A DNA stretch of 64,000 nucleotides from Saccharomonospora viridis DSM 43017 (GTDB taxonomy: Bacteria > Actinomycetota > Actinomycetes > Mycobacteriales > Pseudonocardiaceae). The notes beneath the pieces are model-generated. The model was given only the letters and a program-made list of their open reading frames with translations. It did no database searches and had not been told where the DNA came from. Shown one piece after another: positions 19,258-27,957 of this stretch; the stretch's first letter is position 1, and every line of letters starts with the position of its first letter. The stretch is from NCBI RefSeq assembly GCF_000023865.1, contig NC_013159.1, positions 1,390,001 through 1,454,000 on the forward strand, in the 5' to 3' direction. Made by a program: the position numbers and the translations under genes.

Positions 19258-19275
19258 GCACTAGCATTCTAGTGC
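19258..19275. promoter_or_regulatory. Palindromic operator upstream of smtB
   Basis: Perfect 7-bp inverted repeat GCACTAG-CATT-CTAGTGC, 42 bp before the smtB start codon. Its placement fits an autoregulatory ArsR/SmtB operator controlling the smtB-zur pair. Confidence 0.6.
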
Positions 19276-19329
19276 TCATCCGCCAGGGATGATCCATGAG
19301 CGGCAGTGCCGACCAGGCGAGGGGGAAGC

Positions 19330-20448
19330 GTGAGTCGTGTCGTGTCGAAACTCGTGGCCGCGACGGTGGTCACGGCGGTCACCGTCCTCGCGGCGGCACC
19401 CGCTGGGGCGTCCCCATCGGCGGTGGACCCGGACAGAGGGCCGGTGGCGTTCGCCAATGTGGCGTCGTTGGCGGTGACCGACAACGGCCACGGCACGCCG
19501 GGAGGCTCGGTGATCAGCGAGACGCAGCGCTCACCGCTCACTCCGGGGACGTCCCGGCTCGGCAAGAGCCGGTCGGCGTTGCCGGGTTCCGAGGGGGAGC
19601 GTGCGGCTGTGGGGCCGAACTACCTGCTGGAGATCGATCACCACGATGTCTCGGCCACGCTCCACTCCCGTGGAGAGCCCAGTGCCACGGCACGCGCGGA
19701 TTACGTCCTCACCGACCTGGCCGCGGGGACCCCGGTGTTGTCCTTCACCTCGTCCGTCACCCATGTCGCGTGCGAGGGCGTGGACGACGTGAAGACGGAG
19801 GCATCGGCGGATCGGCTCGCAGTGGTCGACGCGACTGGGGAGTTGACGCCCGTGGCGTTGCCTGCCCCGGGCGATGAGGTGCGCAGGGCGGGGCTGCCGT
19901 TCGGCGCGTCGGTGGAGCTCGGCGACGACGAGGAGGCGACCTCCGACATCACCGTCCGGCGTGTCGCCGACTTCGCCGAACTGTTGCGCCAGGACCAGTG
20001 GCGTGACGGTGACGTCACCGCGGTGTCGGGTTGGGTGGTGGAGATCGACACGCACGTGCGGTCCGTCGAGGCCCGGGACCACCTCGACGACCAGCTCGAT
20101 CTGCCCGAACCCACCGCCGGGGCCGGTGAGAGCGGGTCGCGCACCATCAGGACGACCCTCGTGTTGGGTGGGGTGAGCTGCTCGATCCCGCACGACTTCG
20201 TCGCCGGAGGGGGCGGTGGGGCCGAGCCGCGGTCCCCGTCGGTCCCGGCGACGATCCCCGCGGGGGTGGGGGCGCCGGGGGACGTTTCGGAAGGGGAGAC
20301 GGAAGGTGCCGTCGTGCGGGCGGCTGTTCCACAGGACGGCGGTCAAGCCTCCACGTGGGGTGTGGGGCTGCTCGCCGGCGGCGCCGTGCTCGGTGCGGCC
20401 GCTTGGTTGTTGACGCGGCATACCAGGACCTCCGGGCGCCGTCCATGA
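19330..20448 (+). CDS. Secreted, C-terminally membrane-anchored protein of unknown function
   Basis: 372 residues. The signal peptide is SKLVAATVVTAVTVLAAAPAGASP. An extracellular domain of about 300 residues has no recognised fold. After a Gly/Pro/Glu-rich linker the C-terminus is a hydrophobic stretch (WGVGLLAGGAVLGAAAWLL) and a basic tail ([11 protein letters not shown]). This is the layout of a sortase substrate, but no LPxTG is present; VPQDGG occupies that position. GTG start with GAGGGGGA upstream. It overlaps the sortase gene by 4 bp, so the two are coupled. Confidence 0.8.
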   Translation: MSRVVSKLVAATVVTAVTVLAAAPAGASPSAVDPDRGPVAFANVASLAVTDNGHGTPGGSVISETQRSPLTPGTSRLGKSRSALPGSEGERAAVGPNYLLEIDHHDVSATLHSRGEPSATARADYVLTDLAAGTPVLSFTSSVTHVACEGVDDVKTEASADRLAVVDATGELTPVALPAPGDEVRRAGLPFGASVELGDDEEATSDITVRRVADFAELLRQDQWRDGDVTAVSGWVVEIDTHVRSVEARDHLDDQLDLPEPTAGAGESGSRTIRTTLVLGGVSCSIPHDFVAGGGGGAEPRSPSVPATIPAGVGAPGDVSEGETEGAVVRAAVPQDGGQASTWGVGLLAGGAVLGAAAWLLTRHTRTSGRRP

Positions 20449-21125
20449 CCCGAGGGTGCCGGTCGCTGCTGTGGCAGCGCAGGGTCGCCGCGGTGCTGGG
20501 GGTGCTCTCCCTGGTCGCGGTCACGGTCGGGGTCACGCTGTTACGTAATGCCCCGACTCCCCGGGCGGAATCGCCCGCCGACGTTGAACGTCCCGTCGTG
20601 GACGTCGCCGACCCACTCCGCGCGCCCGCTTCCTCCGAACCCGTTCGAAAGACCACCACGGCCGTGCCGCCACCGCAGCCTCCGGGCACCGTTCGACTGG
20701 CCGGTGCGTCCGAGGCGTCCATGTTGGTCCGTACGGCGCTCGCCGACGACGGCACGTTGCCGATCCCCGCCGGGGTCGACCGGGTCGCGTGGTGGGGCGC
20801 CGACTTCGGTGCCGAGCGCGGGGTGTCCCTCGTCGCCGGACATGTGAACTGGCATGGGACTAACGGTCCGTTCGCCGCGTTGTGGGGCCACCGTGTCGGT
20901 GATGAGGTGACCGTGCGTGATCCCGAAGGTCGTGAGTGGGTGTACCGCGTTGTGGGCGCCGAGACGGTGCGGAAAAGCGAGTTGGCCACACGGGCTCCCG
21001 AGCTGTTCGCTCAGGACGGTCCTCATCGGCTGGTCCTCGTCACATGCGGAGGTGACTACCTCGGTGGTACGGACGGGTACTCCGACAACCACATCGTCAC
21101 CGCCGAACTGGTGAGTGCACCCTGA
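20445..21125 (+). CDS. Class F-like sortase
   Basis: 226 residues. An N-terminal membrane anchor ([20 protein letters not shown]) and a Pro-rich linker precede a sortase domain. The catalytic His lies in [10 protein letters not shown] and the catalytic Cys in [14 protein letters not shown]. The final strand reads [10 protein letters not shown], where related class F enzymes usually have YRDN, so the catalytic Arg appears to be Ser here. The ATG at 20445 overlaps the upstream secreted-protein gene by 4 bp. It probably acts outside the membrane on that partner or on other surface proteins. Confidence 0.85.
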   Translation: MTRGCRSLLWQRRVAAVLGVLSLVAVTVGVTLLRNAPTPRAESPADVERPVVDVADPLRAPASSEPVRKTTTAVPPPQPPGTVRLAGASEASMLVRTALADDGTLPIPAGVDRVAWWGADFGAERGVSLVAGHVNWHGTNGPFAALWGHRVGDEVTVRDPEGREWVYRVVGAETVRKSELATRAPELFAQDGPHRLVLVTCGGDYLGGTDGYSDNHIVTAELVSAP

Positions 21126-21198
21126 CGAGCCGCATCCCCACCGGCTGCGTCGCTCACCTCGCCGGATACGCTGTGAGTTCAGAGATAGCCCAATCCGG

Positions 21199-22608
21199 AT
21201 GCCTTCGGAGCGTGGAGTGCCCGCCAATACGATTGAGACCGTCGTCAACCTGTGCAAGCGTCGTGGTTTTGTCTTCTCGTCGGGAGAGATCTACGGCGGT
21301 ACCCGGTCGGCGTGGGACTACGGACCGCTCGGCGTCGAGTTGAAGGACAACATCAAACGCCAGTGGTGGAAGGCCGTGGTGCAGAACCGTGAGGACGTGG
21401 TCGGTATCGACTCGTCCGTGATTCTGCCGCGCCAGGTGTGGGTGGCGTCGGGCCACGTGGGCGCGTTCCACGATCCGCTCGTGGAGTGTCTGTCCTGCCA
21501 CCGCAGGTACCGTTCCGACCAGCTCGCGGAGGAGTACGCGGAGCGCACCGGTGCCGAGGTCGTCGATGAGAACGACCTGTCCCAGGTGCCCTGCCCCAAC
21601 TGTGGCACCCGTGGCAAGTACACGGAGCCGCGAGAGTTCAACATGATGCTCAAGACCTTCCTCGGGCCGGTGGAGTCGGAGGAGGGGCTGCACTACCTGC
21701 GCCCCGAGACGGCGCAGGGCATCTTCGTCAACTTCCTCAACGTGCAGACGACCACGCGCAAGAAGCCGCCGTTCGGTATCGGCCAGATCGGCAAGTCGTT
21801 CCGCAACGAGATCACGCCGGGTAACTTCATCTTCCGTACGCGTGAGTTCGAGCAGATGGAGATGGAGTTCTTCGTCGAGCCCGGCGAGGACGAGAAGTGG
21901 CACCAGTACTGGATCGACGAGCGCACCGAGTGGTACGTCGATCTGGGTATCCGTCGGGAGAACCTGCGGCACTACGAACACCCGAAGGAGAAGCTGTCCC
22001 ACTACTCCAAGCGCACGGTCGACATCGAGTACCGTTTCCGCTTCTCGTCGGGACAGGAGTGGGGCGAGCTGGAGGGTATCGCCAACCGCACCGACTTCGA
22101 CCTCACCACACATTCGAATCACTCGGGCGTGGACCTGTCGTACTTCGACCAGGCGTCCGGCCAGCGGTACCGGCCGTTCGTGATCGAGCCGGCAGCGGGA
22201 GTGGGCAGGGCGATGATGGCGTTCCTGCTCGACGCCTACACCGAGGACGAGGTTCCCAACGCCAAGGGCGGGATGGACAAGCGCGTCGTGCTGAAGCTGG
22301 ACCCGCGATTGGCGCCGTACAAGGTGGCGGTGTTGCCGTTGTCGCGTAACGCCGACCTCACCCCGAAGGCCCGCGACATCGCCGCCCAGCTGCGTAAGCA
22401 CTGGAACACCGACTTCGACGACGCGCAGTCCATCGGTAAGCGTTACCGCCGGCAGGAGGAGATCGGCACGCCGTACTGCGTGACGGTGGACTTCGACACG
22501 TTGGAGGACCACGCCGTGACGGTGCGGGATCGCGACACGATGGCGCAGGAGCGCGTCTCCATCGACCAGCTGGAGTCGTACCTGGCTGCGCGGTTGGTCG
22601 GTTGCTGA
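21199..22608 (+). CDS. glyS: Glycyl-tRNA synthetase (class II, alpha2 type)
   Basis: 469 residues. Class II core motifs are visible: [46 protein letters not shown] and [14 protein letters not shown]. The C-terminal anticodon-binding domain contains [20 protein letters not shown]. The [19 protein letters not shown] segment with CLSCHRRY forms the zinc insertion of the eukaryotic/actinobacterial type. The ATG at 21199 is preferred; GTG at 21214 is an alternative. Adjacent to smtB-zur as in mycobacteria (Rv2357c). Confidence 0.97.
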   Translation: MPSERGVPANTIETVVNLCKRRGFVFSSGEIYGGTRSAWDYGPLGVELKDNIKRQWWKAVVQNREDVVGIDSSVILPRQVWVASGHVGAFHDPLVECLSCHRRYRSDQLAEEYAERTGAEVVDENDLSQVPCPNCGTRGKYTEPREFNMMLKTFLGPVESEEGLHYLRPETAQGIFVNFLNVQTTTRKKPPFGIGQIGKSFRNEITPGNFIFRTREFEQMEMEFFVEPGEDEKWHQYWIDERTEWYVDLGIRRENLRHYEHPKEKLSHYSKRTVDIEYRFRFSSGQEWGELEGIANRTDFDLTTHSNHSGVDLSYFDQASGQRYRPFVIEPAAGVGRAMMAFLLDAYTEDEVPNAKGGMDKRVVLKLDPRLAPYKVAVLPLSRNADLTPKARDIAAQLRKHWNTDFDDAQSIGKRYRRQEEIGTPYCVTVDFDTLEDHAVTVRDRDTMAQERVSIDQLESYLAARLVGC

Positions 22609-22609
22609 C

Positions 22610-23242
22610 GTGGCCGCGGCGGGGAGGAAGTGGCTGCCGCGCGTTGTTGTCGGGCTCGTTCTCGTAGGGCTACTGCTCGTCGGGGGCACCGCGTTCCGGG
22701 TGTGGTACGTGGCGCGGGCCGACGAGCGTCCCCGAGTGGACGCCATCGTGGTGCTGGGGGCCGCGCAGTACAACGGCAGGCCGTCGGAGATCTTCCAGGC
22801 GCGGCTCGACCACGCTCGTCAGCTCTACGAGGAAGGTGTCGCTGACGTCATCGTCACGACCGGGGGCATGCGGGACGGCGACGCTTACACTGAGGCCGAG
22901 GCCGGTGCGAACTGGTTGGTGAGCCAAGGAGTGCCGGTGGAGGCGACGTTGCCCGTGGGTGAGGGCAGTGACACGTTGCGCTCCTTGCGCGCGGCGGCGG
23001 TGGTGCTCCGGGAACGCGACTGGAACGACGTCGTGCTCGTGAGTGACCCGTGGCATTCGCTACGGGCGAAGATCATGGCGGAGGACGCCGGGCTTTCGGT
23101 GTGGACTTCGCCCACCCATTCCGGGCCGATCGTGCAGACGCGTTCCACCCAAGCGCGGTACATCCTGCGGGAGACCGCCGCGTTGCTGTACTACCGCTTG
23201 TCGAAAGACCCGGCGGATCAGGTGAACGATCTGGGGATGTAG
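22610..23242 (+). CDS. YdcF-family (DUF218) membrane-anchored protein
   Basis: 210 residues. One N-terminal membrane segment (VVVGLVLVGLLLVGGTAF) precedes a DUF218 domain: VDAIVVLGAAQYNGRPSEIFQARLDHA, VIVTTGGMRDGD and the DTLRSLRAAAVVLRER helix, then VSDPWHSLRAK. The family includes SanA and YdcF, linked to envelope or S-adenosylmethionine binding, without an assigned reaction. GTG start one base after glyS, so co-transcribed. Confidence 0.88.
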   Translation: MAAAGRKWLPRVVVGLVLVGLLLVGGTAFRVWYVARADERPRVDAIVVLGAAQYNGRPSEIFQARLDHARQLYEEGVADVIVTTGGMRDGDAYTEAEAGANWLVSQGVPVEATLPVGEGSDTLRSLRAAAVVLRERDWNDVVLVSDPWHSLRAKIMAEDAGLSVWTSPTHSGPIVQTRSTQARYILRETAALLYYRLSKDPADQVNDLGM

Positions 23243-23417
23243 CGCTGTCGGTGGCGCATCCCCGGATCATCACTCGAACGTGTGGCACGGCCGTCTCACT
23301 GCATGAGAGGGTTTGGGAACGCGATCGTTCACTTACTAGCGTCGATGGAAGAGGCACCGGTGGCCGCAGCACACCGCCACTCTCCGCTGATTCGATCCGA
23401 CGTGAAGGAGTAAGCCG

Positions 23418-24716
23418 ATGAGCGAGGGATGGTCGTTCGAGACCAAGCAGATCCACGCGGGGGCGCAGCCCGACCCGACGACCGGGTCCCGCGCCACGCC
23501 GATCTACCAGACGACCTCCTACGTCTTCCGGGACACCCAGCACGGCGCTGACCTGTTCAGCCTGGCCGAGCCGGGCAACATCTACACGCGGATCATGAAC
23601 CCGACCCAGGACGTGTTGGAGCAGCGGGTCGCCGCGTTGGAGGGCGGTGTGGCTGCGCTGGCGTTCTCCTCCGGGTCGGCCGCCACCACCGCTGCGGTGT
23701 TGAACGTCGCGGGCGCGGGAGACCACGTGGTGTCCAGCCCGGCCCTGTACGGCGGGACGTACAACCTGTTCAAGTACACCCTGGCCAAGCTCGGCGTCGA
23801 GGTGACGTTCGTGGAGGACCAGGACGACCTCGACGCGTGGCGGGCCGCGGCCAAGCCGAACACCAAGTTGTTCTTCGCCGAGACCCTGGCGAACCCGGGC
23901 AGCAACGTGCTCGACATCCGCGGTGTGGCCGACGTGGCCCACGAGATCGGTGTGCCGCTGGTCGTGGACAACACCATCCCCACGCCGTATCTGTTGCGGC
24001 CGATCGAGCACGGCGCCGATGTCGTGGTGCACTCGGCGACCAAGTACCTCGGCGGGCACGGCACCACGATCGCGGGTGTGCTCGTGGACGGCGGTACGTT
24101 CGACTTCGGCGCGCACCCGGAGCGGTTCCCCGGGTTCAACGAGCCCGACCCCAGCTACCACGGTCTCAAGTACTGGGAGGCCCTGGGGCCGGGGGCGTTC
24201 GCGACGAAGGCGCGCGTGCAGTGGCTGCGTGACACGGGCTCGGCCATCGCCCCGCTGAACAGCTTCCTCATCCTGCAGGGCATCGAGACGCTGTCGCTGC
24301 GCATGGAGCGGCACGTCTCCAACGCCCAGGCGCTGGCCGAGTGGCTGGAGCAGCGGGACGAGGTGGAGAAGGTCTACTACGCCGGTCTGCCGTCCAGCCC
24401 GTACTACGAGGCGGCGAAGAAGTACCTGCCGAAGGGTGTGGGCGCCGTGGTGTCGTTCGAACTGCGCGGCGGTGTCGAGGCCGGACGTGCGTTCGTGGAC
24501 GGCACCGAGTTGCACAGCCAGCTGGTGAACATCGGTGACGTGCGCAGCCTGATCGTGCACCCCGCCAGCACCACGCACAGCCAGCTCACCCCGCAGGAGC
24601 AGCTCGCGGGCGGGGTGACGCCGGGACTGGTGCGGCTGGCCGTGGGGTTGGAGGGCCTTGAGGACCTCAAGGCGGACTTGGAGGCCGGTTTCCGGGCGGC
24701 GAAGGCGGTTCAGTGA
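23418..24716 (+). CDS. metY: O-acetylhomoserine sulfhydrylase (MetY-type, PLP enzyme)
   Basis: 432 residues, typical of the family. The N-terminus is WSFETKQIHAGAQPDPTTGSRATPIYQTTSYVF. The PLP-binding lysine lies in VVHSATKYLGGHGTTI. It makes homocysteine from O-acetylhomoserine and sulfide, and fits directly with metX downstream, with which it overlaps by 4 bp. AAGGAG precedes the ATG. The 175 bp upstream hold a short inverted repeat (GAACG-CGAT-CGTTC at 23317-23330) that could be a regulator site. No S-adenosylmethionine riboswitch is recognisable there. Confidence 0.95.
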   Translation: MSEGWSFETKQIHAGAQPDPTTGSRATPIYQTTSYVFRDTQHGADLFSLAEPGNIYTRIMNPTQDVLEQRVAALEGGVAALAFSSGSAATTAAVLNVAGAGDHVVSSPALYGGTYNLFKYTLAKLGVEVTFVEDQDDLDAWRAAAKPNTKLFFAETLANPGSNVLDIRGVADVAHEIGVPLVVDNTIPTPYLLRPIEHGADVVVHSATKYLGGHGTTIAGVLVDGGTFDFGAHPERFPGFNEPDPSYHGLKYWEALGPGAFATKARVQWLRDTGSAIAPLNSFLILQGIETLSLRMERHVSNAQALAEWLEQRDEVEKVYYAGLPSSPYYEAAKKYLPKGVGAVVSFELRGGVEAGRAFVDGTELHSQLVNIGDVRSLIVHPASTTHSQLTPQEQLAGGVTPGLVRLAVGLEGLEDLKADLEAGFRAAKAVQ

Positions 24717-25846
24717 GTTCGTCGACAGGCAACGTCGGTCTCCCGCCTGCCACCGGTGCGTGGCAGGCGGGAGACCCGCCTGGGCGTCGGAAGTGGTTCC
24801 GTCCCGAGGGCGTGGTGCGCTTGGAGTCGGGGCAGGAACTGCCCGACGTCGAGATCGCGTACGAGACATGGGGCACGCTCAACGCCGATGCCTCCAACGC
24901 GGTCCTGATCGAACACGCGTTGACCGGGGACAGTCACGCGGCGGGGGAGATCGAACCCGGCCACCCGAGTCCGGGCTGGTGGGACGACCTCATCGGCCCC
25001 GGCAAGGCGTTGGACACCGACGAATTGTTCGTGGTGGTGCCCAACGTGCTGGGTGGATGCCAGGGGTCGACCGGGCCCGCCTCGCTGGCCCCGGACGGTC
25101 GGCACTGGGGCAGCCGGTTCCCCCGCCTGACGATCCGTGATCAGGTGTCGGTCGAGGTCGCCTTGGCCGACGCGCTGGGGATCGAGCAGTGGGCCGCGGT
25201 GCTCGGCGGGTCGATGGGCGGCATGCGTGCGCTGGAGTGGGCGGTGATGGAACCCGCCCGCGTGCGGGCGTTGATGGTGCTGGCCAGCCCCGCCGCATCG
25301 TCAGCCGACCAGATCGCGTGGGCCTCCCCGCAGATCCACGCCATTCTCGCCGACCCGAACTGGCGCGGCGGTGACTACCACGCCTGTGGTCCGGGTGAGG
25401 GGCCGCATCGGGGGCTCGGTATCGCGCGCCGCATCGCCCACACCACCTATCGCAGCGCCGCCGAACTCAACGAGCGGTTCGGTCGCAGCCCTCAGGGCGG
25501 GGGAGACCCCCGGTTCGCCGTCGAGTCCTACCTGGACCACCACGCGGACAAGCTCGTCCGGCGGTTCGACGCGGCGAGTTACGTGCTGCTGACCCGCTTG
25601 ATGAACGGACACGACGTCGGACGCGACCGTGGGGGAGTCCGCGAGGCCCTGTCGCGGGTGACGGCCCGGACGATCGCGGTGGGCGTCGACTCCGACCGGC
25701 TGTACCCGCCGTCGCAGGTGCGGGAGCTGGCCGACGGTATTCCCACCGCCCGCTACGCCGAGATCACCTCGCCGTACGGGCACGACTCGTTCCTCGTCGA
25801 GACCGAGCAGGTGGCGACGTTGGTCAAGGAGCTTTTGGGGGGCTGA
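24713..25846 (+). CDS. metX: Homoserine O-acetyltransferase
   Basis: 377 residues, alpha/beta-hydrolase fold. The nucleophile elbow is VLGGSMGGMRALEW with the catalytic Ser. The substrate region ALTGDSHAAG and PNVLGGCQGSTGPASL are typical of MetX. The Asp/His end is YGHDSFLVE. It acetylates homoserine with acetyl-CoA to feed MetY. The GTG start lies inside the metY stop (GTGA overlap). Together they form the direct-sulfhydrylation route of methionine synthesis. Confidence 0.95.
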   Translation: MSSSTGNVGLPPATGAWQAGDPPGRRKWFRPEGVVRLESGQELPDVEIAYETWGTLNADASNAVLIEHALTGDSHAAGEIEPGHPSPGWWDDLIGPGKALDTDELFVVVPNVLGGCQGSTGPASLAPDGRHWGSRFPRLTIRDQVSVEVALADALGIEQWAAVLGGSMGGMRALEWAVMEPARVRALMVLASPAASSADQIAWASPQIHAILADPNWRGGDYHACGPGEGPHRGLGIARRIAHTTYRSAAELNERFGRSPQGGGDPRFAVESYLDHHADKLVRRFDAASYVLLTRLMNGHDVGRDRGGVREALSRVTARTIAVGVDSDRLYPPSQVRELADGIPTARYAEITSPYGHDSFLVETEQVATLVKELLGG

Positions 25847-25980
25847 TGCGGTGGCATGGCGGGGCGGGGACATCCGCTCTCGTTCCCGTGCGGTGAGAGC
25901 CTCAGCCGCACGGAAGCGTCGGCCGGTGGTGCGGTCGTTCGCCGACAGAGCCGGTGTGTCCGAGGTGGACGCTCCTTTCC

Positions 25981-27207
25981 TCAGAGCCGTTCGGCGAGGA
26001 AGCGGGCCAGGACCTCTCGGGTGATCTGGCTTGCGAAGCCACCCCAGTTGAGGTCGAACATGTGTTCCGTCCACGGCAGACTCAACACCCGGTGGGTGAC
26101 TCCGGCGCGCTCCAGCCGGTCGGCGAAGGCGCGGATGTCCTCCGGTGAGACGAACACGTCGTGCCCGGCCTGGATGAGCAGGGTCGGCGGGGCCTGGGCG
26201 TCGACGTAGGTGATGGGCGACAGCGCGCGGTTCAGCCGCCGCGCCTGCTCGGTGCCCGCGACCGCCCCGGTCATCCGTTCCTGCTGCTGTTCGAGGTCAG
26301 GCCCGATCTCGGCCGAGTGCCGCAGCCGCCACGGCAGCACCGCCGCCTCGGTGGCGTCGGTGGCGGTGTACCAGGCGATGGCCGCCTGGACGTCGGTGGA
26401 CTCGCGGTGCTCGGGGCAGCTCGACGGGATCTGCTCGTCCGTGCTGTAGGAGGCGAGGAGGGTGAGCAGGCCGCCCGCCGACTGCCCCATGAGCGCGATG
26501 CGGTCGGGGTCCGCGCCGTAGTCCTTCGCGTGTCGGCGTACCCAGCTCACCGCGCACTTGACGTCTCCCGGAGCCGCCTGCCAGTCGCCGTGGGGGAAGA
26601 AACGGTAGTCGATGTCGAACACGACGTATCCCTGGTCGGCGAGCCAGGTGTCCCAGCGGGGGAACATGCTCTGGGGGTAGTCCTCCGCGCCCCCGTGGAC
26701 GTTGATCACGACGGGCAGCGGTTCCCCGGTTCCCGGCTTCCCGGGTCGCCACACGTCGAGCATGAGGTCCTCGCCGTCGACGGTGGCGTAGCGCACGGTC
26801 TCCGGTGCCCGGTCGGTGTCGACGGCGAGTCCGGCGACGTAGTCGGGCAGGGACAGCGACACGTCGTGGTGGCGCGCGGTGTTCCACAGAGCCACCGGTG
26901 GGACGAGTGCGGCGACGAGCGCGACCGCGTTGAGTCCCGCGACGACCGTGCTGGTGCGGCGCCACGTGGTCCAGCGCAGGGCGAGGACGGCCAGCGCGGT
27001 TCCGGCCAGTGCGACACCGGCCGGGACCAGCGCGAACTCCAGGACGAGCAGGGCGAGCTGCCAGACGTCGTACGAGGGCGGGGGCAGCAGCACGAGTGCG
27101 GCGGCCGCGACGAGAGCGACGGCGCTCAGGGCGGAGAGTGCCAGGGCCGCCCGGCCGAGGCCGGTGCGGAGTCGGCCGGGCTCGGCCGGGGCGGGCTCCG
27201 GTTTCAT
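25981..27207 (-). CDS. Membrane-anchored alpha/beta hydrolase (BD-FAE/HSL-like)
   Basis: 408 residues. Three to four N-terminal hydrophobic segments (residues 20-130) precede a hydrolase domain. The oxyanion motif is VVINVHGGAEDYP, the nucleophile GQSAGGLLTL, the acid AGHDVFVSPED and the catalytic His LPWTEHMF. It is likely an esterase or lipase-like enzyme acting at the membrane. The ATG at 27207 has AAAGG upstream; an in-frame upstream start would run through the operator. It diverges from a TetR gene with a shared palindromic operator, so it is probably that regulator's target. Confidence 0.85.
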   Translation of the reverse strand: MKPEPAPAEPGRLRTGLGRAALALSALSAVALVAAAALVLLPPPSYDVWQLALLVLEFALVPAGVALAGTALAVLALRWTTWRRTSTVVAGLNAVALVAALVPPVALWNTARHHDVSLSLPDYVAGLAVDTDRAPETVRYATVDGEDLMLDVWRPGKPGTGEPLPVVINVHGGAEDYPQSMFPRWDTWLADQGYVVFDIDYRFFPHGDWQAAPGDVKCAVSWVRRHAKDYGADPDRIALMGQSAGGLLTLLASYSTDEQIPSSCPEHRESTDVQAAIAWYTATDATEAAVLPWRLRHSAEIGPDLEQQQERMTGAVAGTEQARRLNRALSPITYVDAQAPPTLLIQAGHDVFVSPEDIRAFADRLERAGVTHRVLSLPWTEHMFDLNWGGFASQITREVLARFLAERL

Positions 27208-27229
27208 GGTCGCACCTTTCGAAGTCAGT

Positions 27230-27264
27230 CGTATCGATACGAGTGTATCGATACGAACGTATCG
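27230..27264. promoter_or_regulatory. Tandem palindromic operator for the TetR regulator
   Basis: Two palindromes sharing the core GTATCGATAC (27231-27240 and 27245-27254) are spaced 14 bp centre to centre, with a further half-site CGTATCG at 27258-27264. They sit 23 bp before the hydrolase start and 35 bp before the tetR start, as expected for two TetR dimers on one operator. Confidence 0.75.
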
Positions 27265-27298
27265 CATCGAGATCGGTGCCGTCGGGGATACTTCGACT

Positions 27299-27916
27299 AT
27301 GCCTCGACACGTCGACCGATCAGAACGCCGCACGGCGGTGGGCCACGCCCTGATGCGCATCGTCGCCAGAGACGGGATGGAGGCGGTGAGCGTGCGCTCC
27401 GTCGCGGCGGAGGCCGGGATGTCGGTCGGTGCGGTCCAGCGCTACTTCGCGGGCAAGGACGAGATGCTCCGGTTCGCGCTGCACGTGGCGGTGGACGCGG
27501 CGGCGGCGCGTCTGTCCGAGGTCCGCATCGGGCCCGGCGGGCTCTCCTTCGCGGAGGGCCTGCGGCAGGCGCTGTTGACGTTCCTGCCGACGCCGGAGAC
27601 GCTGGCCGAGGCCCGTATCCTGGCCGCCTTCGAAGCGCGGGCGGTGGTGGACGCGGACTTCGCGGCGGTGCTCGCGGAGCTGGACGACGAGGCGCGCCGC
27701 AACGTCCGCCGGGCGCTGGACTACGCCTCCTCGACCGGTGAACTCGCTCCGGGCCAGGACCTGGAGGCGCTGACCCACCTGGTTCTGCTGCTCATGGACG
27801 GCGTGCTGTGGTACGGGCTGCGCTCCTCCGCGTCCGGCAGGGAAGGGCTGACCGCGGCCGTCGACGCCGTCGTCGCCCTGGTGACGGGCGGCCCGGCGCG
27901 CACCGCCGCCCGCTGA
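27299..27916 (+). CDS. TetR-family transcriptional regulator
   Basis: 205 residues. The helix-turn-helix is VSVRSVAAEAGMSVGAVQRYFAGKDEMLRFAL, followed by the C-terminal domain GLRQALLTFLPTPETLAEARI found in TetR_C_6-like regulators. The ATG at 27299 follows the operator. It is divergent from the hydrolase gene and probably represses it and itself. The dgt gene starts 41 bp downstream on the same strand, so some co-transcription is possible. Confidence 0.9.
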   Translation: MPRHVDRSERRTAVGHALMRIVARDGMEAVSVRSVAAEAGMSVGAVQRYFAGKDEMLRFALHVAVDAAAARLSEVRIGPGGLSFAEGLRQALLTFLPTPETLAEARILAAFEARAVVDADFAAVLAELDDEARRNVRRALDYASSTGELAPGQDLEALTHLVLLLMDGVLWYGLRSSASGREGLTAAVDAVVALVTGGPARTAAR

Positions 27917-27957
27917 ACCGCCCTCGTCCCGCCCGCTCGCCCGTAAGCTCCCTTGGC

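Noticed and set aside
19330-20448. Superoxide dismutase or another known enzyme for the secreted protein
   Set aside because: No metal-binding or catalytic motif fits; only the signal peptide and C-terminal anchor are supported.
21154-22773. 539-codon minus-strand open frame over glyS
   Set aside because: Shadow of the glyS gene, with biased composition and no ribosome site.
23243-23417. S-adenosylmethionine riboswitch upstream of metY-metX
   Set aside because: The region lacks the conserved core of SAM-II or SAM-IV elements; only a short inverted repeat is visible.
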